Shown: one piece after another, positions 1 to 10,423 of the stretch
Layout: each line of letters opens with the position of its first letter
How positions within the stretch are numbered: position 1 is the stretch's first letter
Assembly (NCBI GenBank): GCA_030731625.1
Contig: JANQTQ010000129.1
Span: forward strand, 1,679-47,932
DNA from: Polaribacter sp.
GTDB lineage: Bacteria; Bacteroidota; Bacteroidia; Flavobacteriales; Flavobacteriaceae
Length of the DNA: 46,254 bases
Direction of reading: 5' to 3'
Notes under the pieces: generated by a model
The model's input: the letters and a program-made list of their open reading frames with translations, nothing else
Database searches by the model: none
What the model was told of the DNA's origin: nothing
Translations under genes and position numbers: made by a program

Positions 1-2907
1 CAATTAAGCGTTTTTGATGATTTTGTATTTTATGAAAAAGAAGAGAAAAATATTTATGCGGTGGGTACACAATGGTTTTCTAAAGAGGACTTTAATATTT
101 TAAACACACAAAAATTTACGTTGCCTTTTAAAAATGCAGTAGCAAACGGAGCTATAAATGTTAGAGTACGAGGGGTTTCTAACTCTTTGGTATCTTCTAC
201 AATGGATGTAAAAGTGAATGATCAGGATGCTTTTACCATCAATTATCCCGCAGTATTTAGCAGTTCACTAACAAAAGCGTATGATGTTGAACGAAATGCC
301 ACCTTGGTAAATAGTGCTGAGAGTATTACAGTTTCCATTACCTATAATAATAATGGAAATCCGTCTGCCAATGCATTTTTAGATTATATAGAAATAGTAG
401 GGCAAAAGCAATTGTTGTTTTCCAATGATCAGTTTTCTTTTAGAAGTTTAGCACAAGCAAATGCTAGCGGAGTGGTGAATTATCAAATTACAAACGGAAG
501 TACCGCTTTTCAAGTTTGGGATGTTACGAATCCAATACAACCAGCCGCTATTTTAAATGAAAGTACCACAAACGATTTTACCTTTAAAGACGTGGCAGGT
601 TCTTTAAAGGAGTACGTTATTTTAAATGACACTGATTTTTACAGACCAGAAACGGTAGCGAACGCAAAGGTTGCCAACCAAAATTTACATGCCTTACAAG
701 ATCTTAATTATATTGTAATTACCAATTCAGAACTTTCTGCTCAGGCACAACGATTGGCAGACTATCATCAAAACAATTCTAATTTCACCACAAGAGTAGT
801 GTTGTTAGAAGAGATTTACAATGAGTTTTCTTCGGGATCACCAGATATTACAGGAATTCGTGATTTTATAAAACATCTGTATGACAGCAATTCATCCGAA
901 GATAAAAAATTAAAATATGTCTGTTTTTTTGGGGATGCTTCCTACGATTATAAAGATCGATTGCAAGGAAACAATAATGCGGTACCCGTAAAATTGTCTA
1001 CCATTAGTTTTAATTTGGCAAATTCTTGGGTTACCGATGATTTTTTTGTGATGATGGATGCCGATGAAGGAGGCATGGCTAGCAACCATACTGTAGATGT
1101 TGCGTCTAGTAGAATTCCCGTGTCCACAATTGCTGAAGCCACCGCAGTGGTTGATAAAATTTTAAATTATTATAGTAAGAATTCGATTGGCGATTGGAGA
1201 AACACCATCACTTTAGTGGCAGATGATATAGATGCGGCTGGCGAAGAAGTTTTAGAGCAAGGAGTAGAATCTATTGCGGATGAAATCAAAGTTAATCAGC
1301 CTATATTTAATGTCAATAAAATCTATGCGGATGCCTATGTACAAGAAAATTCATCGGGAGGAGAACGGTATCCAGAGGTAAACAAAGCCATTACAAATGC
1401 CATAGAAAAAGGAACCTTGGTTTTTGATTATTTTGGTCATGGAGGCGAAGATGGTTTCGCATCCGAAAGAATCTTAGATGTGCCTCAAATTCAGGGTTTT
1501 AATAACCCAAATACCTTACCGCTTTTGATTACGGTTACCTGCGATTTTTCTCGATTCGATAATCCCAATAGAATTACCGCAGGAGAGTTAACACTTAAAA
1601 ACACCAGCGGAGGCGCCGCAAATATGATTACCACTACAAGAGAGGTTTTTATCTCTGTAGGTCAGCGTTTTAATGAAGAATTAATTCGTGTACTCTTAGC
1701 GTTTAATAAGGAAGATTTAACGATTTCGGAAGCGTTAATGACCACTAAAAACAATTTTACGAGTTCGCAAAAATTCTTTATTTATTCTTTTGGAGATCCT
1801 GCGATGAAATTGGCAATTCCTAAACCAAACATTCGCATCACAAAAATGAATGATGTGGATATCACACAGTCGTTAGACACGATAAGAGCATTGTCTAAAG
1901 TAAAATTTGAAGGGATTGTAACAGATAATTCGAATGCTGTTTTAACGGATTTTAATGGAACGCTTTCTACCACGGTTTTTGATAAATTAATAGATAAAAC
2001 GACCTTGGATAATGATGGCTTCGGAATTAAAATGACGTTTGATACGCAAGATAGTAAGTTGTTTAGAGGAAAATCTACCGTAACAAACGGAACATTTAGT
2101 TTCGATTTTATTGTGCCAAAAGATATTAAAATTGCGTACGGAAAAGGGAAAGTAAGTTTTTATGCCGAAAACGGAGAAATAGACAAAGCTGGCTATAATT
2201 TTGATGTGGTTGTTGGCGGCATTGATGAAAATGCACCGGAGGATACTCTAGGGCCAGAGATTCAATTATTTATGAATGATGAGTCTTTTATTGATGGTGG
2301 CAATACCAATGCATCTCCGAATTTAATTGCCGTATTATTTGACGCAAGCGGAATTAACACCTCCATAACTGCTGTAGACCATGATATTGTGGGGATTTTA
2401 GATGGTGATACTTCAAATCCTATTGTGTTAAATGATTTTTATCAAACAGAATTAAACGATTTTACAAAAGGGAAAGTAACCTATACTTTACGCGATTTAG
2501 ACGTTGGGCCGCACACTTTAAAATTAAAAGCGTGGGATACTTACAATAACTCATCAGAAACCACGTTAAATTTTGTGGTAGTAAGTGATGCCAATTTAAA
2601 TTTAGAAAACGTGTTAAATTACCCAAATCCGTTTGTGAATTACACAGAGTTTTGGTTTAGTCATAACAAGCCTAATGAGCCGCTAGAGGTGCAAGTACAA
2701 GTGTTTACGGTGGCGGGTAAATTGGTGAAAACTATCAACCAAAATGTGCAAACTACCGGTAATTTATCGCGTAGTATCAGTTGGAATGGTTTGGATGATT
2801 TTGGAAATAAAATAGGAAAAGGAGTATATATTTATAAATTAAGAGTAAAATCAACCGTAAATAATCTGGTTTCAGAGAAGTATGAAAAATTAGTAATACT
2901 GCAATAA
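1..2907 (+). CDS. porU: Type IX secretion system sortase PorU (gingipain-like C25 family), 5'-truncated by window edge
   Basis: Frame is open to base 1 (QLSVFDDFVFYEKEEKNIYA before the listed GTG start). Motifs VFDYFGHGGEDGF (His) and LITVTCDFSRFD (Cys), plus a C-terminal beta-domain NYPNPF...GKGVYIYKL. Followed by porV. Confidence 0.9.
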   Translation, partial: QLSVFDDFVFYEKEEKNIYAVGTQWFSKEDFNILNTQKFTLPFKNAVANGAINVRVRGVSNSLVSSTMDVKVNDQDAFTINYPAVFSSSLTKAYDVERNATLVNSAESITVSITYNNNGNPSANAFLDYIEIVGQKQLLFSNDQFSFRSLAQANASGVVNYQITNGSTAFQVWDVTNPIQPAAILNESTTNDFTFKDVAGSLKEYVILNDTDFYRPETVANAKVANQNLHALQDLNYIVITNSELSAQAQRLADYHQNNSNFTTRVVLLEEIYNEFSSGSPDITGIRDFIKHLYDSNSSEDKKLKYVCFFGDASYDYKDRLQGNNNAVPVKLSTISFNLANSWVTDDFFVMMDADEGGMASNHTVDVASSRIPVSTIAEATAVVDKILNYYSKNSIGDWRNTITLVADDIDAAGEEVLEQGVESIADEIKVNQPIFNVNKIYADAYVQENSSGGERYPEVNKAITNAIEKGTLVFDYFGHGGEDGFASERILDVPQIQGFNNPNTLPLLITVTCDFSRFDNPNRITAGELTLKNTSGGAANMITTTREVFISVGQRFNEELIRVLLAFNKEDLTISEALMTTKNNFTSSQKFFIYSFGDPAMKLAIPKPNIRITKMNDVDITQSLDTIRALSKVKFEGIVTDNSNAVLTDFNGTLSTTVFDKLIDKTTLDNDGFGIKMTFDTQDSKLFRGKSTVTNGTFSFDFIVPKDIKIAYGKGKVSFYAENGEIDKAGYNFDVVVGGIDENAPEDTLGPEIQLFMNDESFIDGGNTNASPNLIAVLFDASGINTSITAVDHDIVGILDGDTSNPIVLNDFYQTELNDFTKGKVTYTLRDLDVGPHTLKLKAWDTYNNSSETTLNFVVVSDANLNLENVLNYPNPFVNYTEFWFSHNKPNEPLEVQVQVFTVAGKLVKTINQNVQTTGNLSRSISWNGLDDFGNKIGKGVYIYKLRVKSTVNNLVSEKYEKLVILQ

Positions 2908-2944
2908 AAATTAGATATTTGTAAAATTAACAAGAAAATAAAAA

Positions 2945-4057
2945 ATGAAAAAAATAGGATTTTGTTTAGCACTTTGTGCTTTAATCAGTTTAAAAATGAA
3001 TGCGCAGCAAAACGCAATTACCACTGCAACTCCTTTTTTATTAATTGTGCCAGATGCTAGAGCAGGAGGAATGGGAGATATGGGGGTTGCAACTACTGCA
3101 GATGCGTTTTCTTTATTTCACAATCCTGCAAAAATTGTGTTTAGTGATCGACAAATAAAAACAGGACTAACGTATTCGCCTTGGTTGCGTAATTTAACCG
3201 ATGATATTTTTGTGGGAAGTGGTTCTTACATCAATAGATTTAGCGAAAATTCGGCTTGGGGAGCAGATTTTAAATATTTTTCTTTAGGACAAATAGATTT
3301 AACCGATGATACGGGGAATCCTAACGGAACGATTAACCCGAATGAGTTGGTTGCCACGGGTTCGTATGCATTAAAATTAAGTGAAACTTTTTCGATGGGG
3401 GTTTCTTTAAAATACATTCGTTCTAATTTAGCATTTAATGGTACGGCAGGAAATGCATTGCAACCTATTAATTCTTTTGGAGTAGATGTTTCTGGATATT
3501 ACCAGTCTTTTGAAGAAAATTATGGCGATTTTAATGGTCGTTACCGAATAGGATTTAATATTGCGAATATCGGACCTAAAGTTTCTTATGTGCCGGGTGA
3601 AGAAGATTTTATTCCTACAAACTTAAAATTAGGAGGTGGATTCGATTTTATCTTAGACGATTATAATATTATTTCTACTACTGTTGAGTTTACGAAATTA
3701 TTAGTGCCAACGCCACAGCCAGATGGTTCTGATGAAGACCAAGGATGGATTCAAGGAATGTTTAGTTCTTTTGGAGACGCTCCAGGAGGTTTTAGCGAAG
3801 AATTGAAAGAATTTACCTATGCGTTAGGTGCCGAATATTTATACAATAATGCGTTTGCGTTAAGAACTGGGTATTTTCATGAAAGTGTAGATAAAGGAAA
3901 CAGACAATATTTTACCTTAGGTGGTGGGTTTAAAACCAACGCTTTAAATGTAGATTTGTCGTATTTAATCAATGCTTCGGATGTGAATAATCCGTTAGAA
4001 AACTCATTGCGTTTTTCTTTATCTTTTGATTTAGGAGAAATCTTTGACGATTATTAA
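2945..4057 (+). CDS. porV: Type IX secretion outer-membrane protein PorV (LptO family)
   Basis: 370 aa with signal peptide, 'ITTATPFLLIVPDARAGGMGDMGVATTADAFSLFHNPAK' PorV signature, directly after porU. Confidence 0.93.
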   Translation: MKKIGFCLALCALISLKMNAQQNAITTATPFLLIVPDARAGGMGDMGVATTADAFSLFHNPAKIVFSDRQIKTGLTYSPWLRNLTDDIFVGSGSYINRFSENSAWGADFKYFSLGQIDLTDDTGNPNGTINPNELVATGSYALKLSETFSMGVSLKYIRSNLAFNGTAGNALQPINSFGVDVSGYYQSFEENYGDFNGRYRIGFNIANIGPKVSYVPGEEDFIPTNLKLGGGFDFILDDYNIISTTVEFTKLLVPTPQPDGSDEDQGWIQGMFSSFGDAPGGFSEELKEFTYALGAEYLYNNAFALRTGYFHESVDKGNRQYFTLGGGFKTNALNVDLSYLINASDVNNPLENSLRFSLSFDLGEIFDDY

Positions 4058-4090
4058 AAGTGATAAATTTTTAGTAAATTTACAAGTATA

Positions 4091-4117
4091 AAAGCAGTCA
4101 AAGAAAGGCTGCTTTTT
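4091..4117 (+). terminator. Rho-independent terminator after porV
   Basis: aaagcag...ctgctttttttg hairpin followed by a T run. Confidence 0.6.
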
Positions 4118-4131
4118 TTGACTCTATACGT

Positions 4132-4614
4132 ATGAAAAAAATTGAAATAGCAACATCAGCCATCCTTTATAATGATGTGTCAGAACTTTCTTTAGAAGAC
4201 AAACTATTGATGGATAAAGCTGTTGAGGCAAGAAAAAAAGCCTACGCACCGTATTCTAAATTCAATGTAGGCGCGGCTTTACTATTAGAAAACAATGAAA
4301 TTGTTTTAGGGAATAATCAAGAAAATGCTGCATATCCTTCTGGAATGTGTGCAGAAAGAGTGGCTATTTGGAAAGCAGGTTCTGAATTCCCTGGAGTTAA
4401 AATTTTAAAATTAGCAATTACAGCGAGCTCGAGTATTAAAAAAGTAGACAAACCTGTTGGGCCTTGTGGTGCCTGCAGACAATCGTTGTCTGAATACGAA
4501 ATTAAACAACAGCAATCGTTTGAAGTGTTGTTTATGGGCGAAGTTGGTGAGATTGTAAAAACCCAATCGCTACTTTCGTTGTTGCCTTTTTCTTTTGATA
4601 GTTCTTATTTGTAA
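4132..4614 (+). CDS. cdd: Cytidine deaminase
   Basis: 160 aa; zinc motifs 'CAERVAIWKA' and 'PCGACRQSLSE'. Confidence 0.95.
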   Translation: MKKIEIATSAILYNDVSELSLEDKLLMDKAVEARKKAYAPYSKFNVGAALLLENNEIVLGNNQENAAYPSGMCAERVAIWKAGSEFPGVKILKLAITASSSIKKVDKPVGPCGACRQSLSEYEIKQQQSFEVLFMGEVGEIVKTQSLLSLLPFSFDSSYL

Positions 4615-4739
4615 ATCAATGTAAGGTCTCTTCGAGCATTACTGAACTCAAAATACATTTCGATTAAAAGTAAAAAACACAGTTTTGCGAACGGTTTAGA
4701 ATGACTTCGATTGCGCTCAATTTGAAAACCCTATAAAAA

Positions 4740-5126
4740 ATGAAACCAGATATTTCTTCCAGAAAAGACATCAAACGAATCATCACTAAATTTTATGAGT
4801 TGTTATTGGTGGATGAAAAAATGCTTCCTTTTTTTACGGATATTGTTGCCGAAAATCAATTGGAACCTCATTTAGAAATCATTTCAGATTTTTGGAATGA
4901 TATTATTTTTGATACCATGACCTATCAAAATAATGTGATGCAAAAACACTTGGATAAAAATGCTTTTGTTAGCTTTAAAAAGGAACATTTTACACTTTGG
5001 GTATCGTATTTTTTTAACACGATTGACACCTATTATTCGGGTGAACATTCAGAGAGAATGAAGTCTAGAGCGCAATCTATTGCTACGGTTATGCAATTAA
5101 AACTGAATCTATATACCAATGAATAA
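4740..5126 (+). CDS. Group III truncated hemoglobin
   Basis: 128 aa globin-like: 'FYELLLVDEKMLPFF', 'HLDKNAFVSFKKEHFTLWVSYF'. Confidence 0.8.
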   Translation: MKPDISSRKDIKRIITKFYELLLVDEKMLPFFTDIVAENQLEPHLEIISDFWNDIIFDTMTYQNNVMQKHLDKNAFVSFKKEHFTLWVSYFFNTIDTYYSGEHSERMKSRAQSIATVMQLKLNLYTNE

Positions 5127-5225
5127 GCGTTTTTTTCGAAGTTGGATTTCGTTATTATAAAATGAATTGACACTTCTTTTATTTTTTAAACTCTTAATTT
5201 TACATCAAAAGTTAATTATCATCAA

Positions 5226-6290
5226 ATGATTTCATCAAAAATTACAGGTACAGGAACTTTTATACCTACTTTAAAAAAAGAAAATACAGATTTCTTAAAC
5301 GATAAATTTTTAAATGCTGATGGTTCAGAATTAGGTTCTGACAATGAGATTATTATAGAAAAATTTAAGGCAATTACAGGGATTCAAGAAAGGCGGTATG
5401 CTCGAACAGAATATACTTCCTCTGATTTGGCATTTTTTGCTGCTCAAAGAGCTATTGAAGATGCAGGTATTAATAAGGAAGACATCGATTATATTATTTT
5501 TGCACATAATTTTGGGGATGTAAAAACAGGCTCAATCCAAGGAGATATGTTGCCAAGTTTAGCGACCCGTGTAAAATTTAAATTAAAAATAGAAAACCCT
5601 AATTGTGTAGCCTACGATCTTTTATTTGGCTGTCCGGGTTGGATTCAAGGTGTTATACAAGCACAAGCTTTTATAAAAGCCGGAATTGCAAAAAAATGTT
5701 TAGTGATTGGTGCAGAAACCTTATCTAGAGTTGTTGATAAATTTGACAGAGATTCTATGATTTATAGTGATGGCGCAGGCGCTTGTATCGTTGAAAGTAC
5801 TTCAGATTCGGAGGCTGGAATTTTAAGTCACGCGAGTCAAACTTTTGCAAAAGAAGAAGCTTATTACTTGCATTATGGTAGTTCTTACAATAAAAATGAA
5901 GATCAGAATGTGCGTTATATAAAAATGTTTGGACGTAAAATCTATGAATTCGCCATTACAAATGTTCCTGCTGCCATGAAAACTGCTTTAGATCAAAGTG
6001 GCGTTTCTATTGATGATGTGAAGAAAATATTTATCCATCAGGCAAATGAAAAAATGGATGAAGCGATTGTAAAACGTTTTTACAGATTATTTAAAAAACC
6101 TGTTCCGGACGGTGTTATGCCCATGAGTATTCATAAATTAGGAAACAGTTCTGTTGCAACGGTGCCTACTTTATTAGATTTGGTATTAAAAGGAAAAATA
6201 GAAAATCAGCATGTAGCTAAAGGCGATGTGATTATTTTAGCTTCTGTTGGAGCCGGAATGAACATTAATGCGATTGTTTATAAATATTAA
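5226..6290 (+). CDS. 3-oxoacyl-ACP synthase III (FabH-like KAS III)
   Basis: 354 aa; Cys motif 'YDLLFGCPGWIQG', 'IFIHQANEKMDEA' His and 'KLGNSSVATVPTLLD' Asn motifs. Confidence 0.88.
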   Translation: MISSKITGTGTFIPTLKKENTDFLNDKFLNADGSELGSDNEIIIEKFKAITGIQERRYARTEYTSSDLAFFAAQRAIEDAGINKEDIDYIIFAHNFGDVKTGSIQGDMLPSLATRVKFKLKIENPNCVAYDLLFGCPGWIQGVIQAQAFIKAGIAKKCLVIGAETLSRVVDKFDRDSMIYSDGAGACIVESTSDSEAGILSHASQTFAKEEAYYLHYGSSYNKNEDQNVRYIKMFGRKIYEFAITNVPAAMKTALDQSGVSIDDVKKIFIHQANEKMDEAIVKRFYRLFKKPVPDGVMPMSIHKLGNSSVATVPTLLDLVLKGKIENQHVAKGDVIILASVGAGMNINAIVYKY

Positions 6291-6293
6291 AAA

Positions 6294-6340
6294 GTTTAAA
6301 AGGTTAAAAGCTTAAAAGTTTAAAAGTTTAAAGTTCAAAG
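6294..6340. repeat. 8-bp imperfect tandem repeat (GNTTAAAA, about six units)
   Basis: GTTTAAAA GGTTAAAA GCTTAAAA GTTTAAAA GTTTAAA GTTCAAA in tandem. Confidence 0.75.
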
Positions 6341-6370
6341 TTTGATGTTGAAGTTGCTTTGAATCTTTAA

Positions 6371-6436
6371 AAAAAGCCGTTTTTTAAGTCTCTAAAAAGT
6401 GTATCTATTTTATGAAGACTTAAAAAACGGCTTTTT
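6371..6436. terminator. Long perfect hairpin (20-bp stem) between KAS III and guaA
   Basis: aaaaagccgttttttaagtc ... gacttaaaaaacggcttttt are exact reverse complements with a loop of about 26 nt; U-rich 3' side. Confidence 0.75.
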
Positions 6437-6542
6437 AATTGCTATTTATAGTGGATTTCTCTACAATTTAAAGCAATAAAATTAACAAAAAAAATCTAAC
6501 TTCTTATATAGTAAATTTAATATCAAAATATTATTTTTGCGC

Positions 6543-8078
6543 ATGGAACAAGACCAAGTACTTATTTTAGATTTCGGATCGCAATACACTCAGTTAATTG
6601 CGAGACGTGTTAGAGAGTTAAATATCTATTGTGAAATTCACCCTTTTAACCATCCACCAAAAGAATTAGAAAACTTTAAAGCAGTTATCTTATCAGGAAG
6701 TCCAAATTCTGTGAGAGGCACAACTGTGTTACATCCAGATTTATCAGAAATCAGAGGGAAAAAACCTTTGTTGGCTGTTTGTTATGGAGCACAATATTTA
6801 GCCCATTTTTCTGGAGGAAAAGTTGCGCCGTCAAACACAAGAGAATATGGAAGAGCGAATTTATCATTTATAAAAAGTGATGAAATTTTCTTTCAAAAAA
6901 TTTCTGAAGGAAGCCAAGTTTGGATGAGTCATTCTGATACCATCAAAGATTTACCAACCAATGGCGTTTTATTGGCCAGTACGAAAGATGTAGAAAATGC
7001 CGCTTATAAAATAGATGGTGAAGATACTTTTGCGATTCAGTTTCATCCAGAAGTGTATCACTCTAAAGACGGAAAACAATTATTGGCAAACTTTTTGGTA
7101 ACTATTGCTAAAGTTGCACAAACTTGGACGCCAGATTCTTTTGTAGAAAGTACCGTTGCAGCGATTAAAGAAAAAGTGGGCAATGACAAAGTAGTTTTAG
7201 GACTCTCTGGAGGTGTAGATTCTACCGTGGCAGCCGTTTTATTGCACAAAGCGATCGGGAAAAACTTGTACTGTATTTTTGTAAATAATGGTTTGTTACG
7301 TAAAAATGAGTTCGAAAGTGTGCTTACACAATACGAAGGCATGGGTTTAAACGTTAAAGGTGTAGATGCATCGCAACGTTTTTTAGATAAATTAGCAGGG
7401 ATTTCTGATCCGGAAGGAAAAAGAAAAGCAATTGGTAGTACTTTTATTGATGTTTTTGATGACGAGGCACACCACATTCAAGATGTAAAATGGTTAGCAC
7501 AAGGTACTATTTATCCGGATGTTATTGAATCTGTTTCTGTAAACGGTGGGCCCTCAGCAACCATAAAAAGTCATCATAATGTAGGCGGATTGCCAGATTA
7601 TATGAAGTTACAGATTGTAGAACCATTACGAATGATTTTTAAAGACGAAGTAAGAAGAGTAGGTGCGTCTATGGGGATTGATCCAGAATTATTAGGTCGT
7701 CATCCTTTTCCTGGTCCAGGTTTAGGAATTAGAATTTTAGGCGATATTACCGCAGAAAAAGTACGTATTTTACAAGAAGTAGATGCCATTTTTATCAACG
7801 GATTAAAAGAAGATGGTTTGTATGATAAAGTTTGGCAAGCAGGAGCCATGTTATTGCCTGTAAATTCTGTAGGCGTAATGGGTGATGAACGTACCTATGA
7901 AAAAGTGGTTGCATTGCGTGCTGTAGAAAGTACAGATGGAATGACCGCAGATTGGGTAGATTTACCGTATAAATTCTTACAAAAAACATCAAATAAAATT
8001 ATAAATCAAGTAAAAGGGGTAAATAGAGTAGTGTATGATATTAGCTCAAAACCTCCTGCAACTATAGAATGGGAATAG
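6543..8078 (+). CDS. guaA: GMP synthase (glutamine-hydrolysing)
   Basis: GATase '[15 protein letters not shown]', PP-loop '[14 protein letters not shown]', C-terminal '[10 protein letters not shown]'. ATG at 6543 preferred over TTG at 6537. Confidence 0.97.
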   Translation: MEQDQVLILDFGSQYTQLIARRVRELNIYCEIHPFNHPPKELENFKAVILSGSPNSVRGTTVLHPDLSEIRGKKPLLAVCYGAQYLAHFSGGKVAPSNTREYGRANLSFIKSDEIFFQKISEGSQVWMSHSDTIKDLPTNGVLLASTKDVENAAYKIDGEDTFAIQFHPEVYHSKDGKQLLANFLVTIAKVAQTWTPDSFVESTVAAIKEKVGNDKVVLGLSGGVDSTVAAVLLHKAIGKNLYCIFVNNGLLRKNEFESVLTQYEGMGLNVKGVDASQRFLDKLAGISDPEGKRKAIGSTFIDVFDDEAHHIQDVKWLAQGTIYPDVIESVSVNGGPSATIKSHHNVGGLPDYMKLQIVEPLRMIFKDEVRRVGASMGIDPELLGRHPFPGPGLGIRILGDITAEKVRILQEVDAIFINGLKEDGLYDKVWQAGAMLLPVNSVGVMGDERTYEKVVALRAVESTDGMTADWVDLPYKFLQKTSNKIINQVKGVNRVVYDISSKPPATIEWE

Positions 8079-8083
8079 AACAT

Positions 8084-9691
8084 ATGAAACACGTAAAGAT
8101 TTTTATTTTTCTATGTATTTTAACGTTTGCTGTTTCTTGCGGACAACAGGGTAGATACATACAATACAAAGTTCAAAAAGGAGAAACGATTAGTAGTATT
8201 GCAAGAAATTTAAATATGAAAAATCAAGATTTAATTCGATTAAATCCTGATGTTGAGAGCGGCCTTAAAGCAGATTCTTATATTGTAGTTCCAGAAAAAA
8301 AGTTAATTACTTATAATGCGAATAAAGTAAAGGAACCTTCGGTTGATCTTATCGAAGAATCATCAACAAATACTGATGAAATCGATGAGAAATTAAAACG
8401 GATTAATGAGCTAAGAGAAAAGTTTGAGGTTTATGAAGTTAAAAAAGGAGACACTTTTTACAACTTACAAAAACTTTTTAATGTTACCAGAGGTCAATTA
8501 TTGATTTTAAATCCTGAGTTAATAGATGGTTTAAAAGTTGGTCAACTATTAAAAATTAGAGAACACGATGTTAAAGTGGTTTCTAATGGAAAAACGTTTC
8601 AAGATTATATTAGACCAAATACAGCCTTAAAAGTAGCGTTATTATTGCCTTTTAGAGCAGATCAATACAATATTGATACGATAGATGTTAAGGACGTTTT
8701 TATAAAAAATGCATCCTTAGTGAATATTACAACAGATTTTTATTTAGGTGCAGAAATTGCCATAGATTCATTAAGAGGTAGAGGTTTGCAAATAGAATTA
8801 AATGTTTTTGATACCGGTACTAGAAGTGCAAATGAAATTAGAAGTATTGTCGCTAGCAAAAACCTAAATAGAAATGATGTCGTGATTGGCCCTATGTATT
8901 CAGAAGAAGCGCAAGCGGTTGCAGACAATGTAACGATTCCTGTTATTTTTCCTGTATATTCTGATAATCAATCAGGTTTTTCTTCCTCAAATATTATAAC
9001 AACTGTGCCGGATAAAAGCATTTTTAGAGAAGAATTGGTGCGATACATAAAAGATAATTTTGATCGTGGAAATATCATTATTGTGAGTGATGAAAAAGCG
9101 GCATCTTTGGCTTTAAGTAGAACTCTAAAATCTACTTTAGAGCATAGTGTTGCTGCCGGAAATGTGCACCTCATAACACCTGTGAATGGCTATATTGCAA
9201 AACAAAGATTTTCTCAAATACTAAGACCAAATACAAAAAACTGGATTATTATTGATTCTGATAGTAATCTAGTAATTGCCGATGTTATTAATAGCTTAAT
9301 AAGCTTGCCAAAGGAAACCGTTGCAAAAGTATTTACGACCGATAAAAGTAGTGCTTTTGATAAGGTAGATAATAGAAAATTAGCAAATGTAGGTTTTACT
9401 TATGTAAGTGATGTGTTTGTAGATGAAGATTCTGTAGAAACAAGAGCTTTTAATAGTCAATATTATAAAAAGAATAACACATTGCCTTCTTTTTATGCCA
9501 CTAAAGGATTTGATATTACCTATGATATTTTAATGCGATTAGCTTCTGGAAACGATTTAAAAACTACTTTTAAAGAAGGAGCTTCTTCTAGAGTAGAAAC
9601 AAAATTCGATTATAGAAATAATAATGGAGAAAATCAAGGGGTATTTATTGTGCAGTATAATGAAGATCTTACTTTATCTAAGTTAAAATAA
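8084..9691 (+). CDS. LysM-domain lipoprotein with PBP1/amino-acid ABC substrate-binding-like domain
   Basis: Lipoprotein signal 'LTFAVSCGQQ', two LysM repeats ('YKVQKGETISSIARNLNM', 'YEVKKGDTFYNLQKLFNV'), then a periplasmic-binding-like region. ATG at 8084 preferred. Confidence 0.82.
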   Translation: MKHVKIFIFLCILTFAVSCGQQGRYIQYKVQKGETISSIARNLNMKNQDLIRLNPDVESGLKADSYIVVPEKKLITYNANKVKEPSVDLIEESSTNTDEIDEKLKRINELREKFEVYEVKKGDTFYNLQKLFNVTRGQLLILNPELIDGLKVGQLLKIREHDVKVVSNGKTFQDYIRPNTALKVALLLPFRADQYNIDTIDVKDVFIKNASLVNITTDFYLGAEIAIDSLRGRGLQIELNVFDTGTRSANEIRSIVASKNLNRNDVVIGPMYSEEAQAVADNVTIPVIFPVYSDNQSGFSSSNIITTVPDKSIFREELVRYIKDNFDRGNIIIVSDEKAASLALSRTLKSTLEHSVAAGNVHLITPVNGYIAKQRFSQILRPNTKNWIIIDSDSNLVIADVINSLISLPKETVAKVFTTDKSSAFDKVDNRKLANVGFTYVSDVFVDEDSVETRAFNSQYYKKNNTLPSFYATKGFDITYDILMRLASGNDLKTTFKEGASSRVETKFDYRNNNGENQGVFIVQYNEDLTLSKLK

Positions 9692-9716
9692 GGCGTTGTA
9701 ATAACGGTTATAACCA

Positions 9717-9747
9717 AAAAAAAATCCGCTTTTAGCGGATTTTTTTA
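9717..9747. terminator. Bidirectional terminator between convergent genes
   Basis: aaaaaaaatccgcttttagcggatttttttat hairpin with A and T tracts. Confidence 0.85.
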
Positions 9748-9765
9748 TATCAATATTTTGAGAAA

Positions 9766-10320
9766 TTAGATTTTTTTCATCTGGTTTTTCATCATTTGCA
9801 TTTGCTCTTTCAACATGCCATGCTTGTCTAATTTCTTAGCTTCTGTCATTAAAATAGTAGCTTCGCGTTTACGTCTTTTGGTCATTGCAATTCCTGCTAA
9901 TTGTAGTTTAGCCATTGCTAAATCATGATCCATTGCTAAACCTAATTTTACCGCTTTACGTAAATATTTTTCTGCCTGTGTAATGTTTGTTTGGCTTAAC
10001 ATAATTCCGTGTAAATAGTTATAATATCCTTGTTGCTTTGTAATTAAAGCGGCTTCAGGATTCTTAATGTAGTTTAACCATTTTTGAGCTCCAGGAAAAT
10101 TTTGTTTCCGTAATTGTAAAAATGCTAGTAAAATAAATTCGTTCTTAAAATAAAATAAAACAAAAATTCCAGCTAATAATAAGATAGAAATTCCGTTCAT
10201 TATATTTCCTTGACTAAATTGATAAACAGCCCAAGCTGAAATTAAACCTGCTAATACTAATTTTATGTTTTTATGAAACATTCTATGTTTATTTTTTGTA
10301 ACCCGATTAAATTCGAGCAA
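9766..10320 (-). CDS. Membrane protein with TPR-like repeats
   Basis: Two hydrophobic segments near the N-terminus, then 'AEKYLRKAVKLGLAMDHDLAMAKLQLAGIAMTKRRKREA' TPR-like helices. Confidence 0.65.
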   Translation of the reverse strand: MLEFNRVTKNKHRMFHKNIKLVLAGLISAWAVYQFSQGNIMNGISILLLAGIFVLFYFKNEFILLAFLQLRKQNFPGAQKWLNYIKNPEAALITKQQGYYNYLHGIMLSQTNITQAEKYLRKAVKLGLAMDHDLAMAKLQLAGIAMTKRRKREATILMTEAKKLDKHGMLKEQMQMMKNQMKKI

Positions 10321-10423
10321 TCGTTTTTATTAAATGAAATGCAAAAATACATTTTAAAATGAAAATACCTACAAGCTTTTTCTAGAGAATCTAGACTTGT
10401 ATTAGAAAACTTCTAGGTAGTAT

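Noticed and set aside
6532-6539. TATTTTTG (TAnnTTTG match) just before guaA
   Set aside because: Too close to the ATG at 6543 (would give an almost leaderless mRNA) and no good -33 TTTG at proper spacing.
7058-7477. 139-aa minus-strand ORF
   Set aside because: Lies fully antisense inside guaA, composition reflects the guaA codons; no recognisable family.
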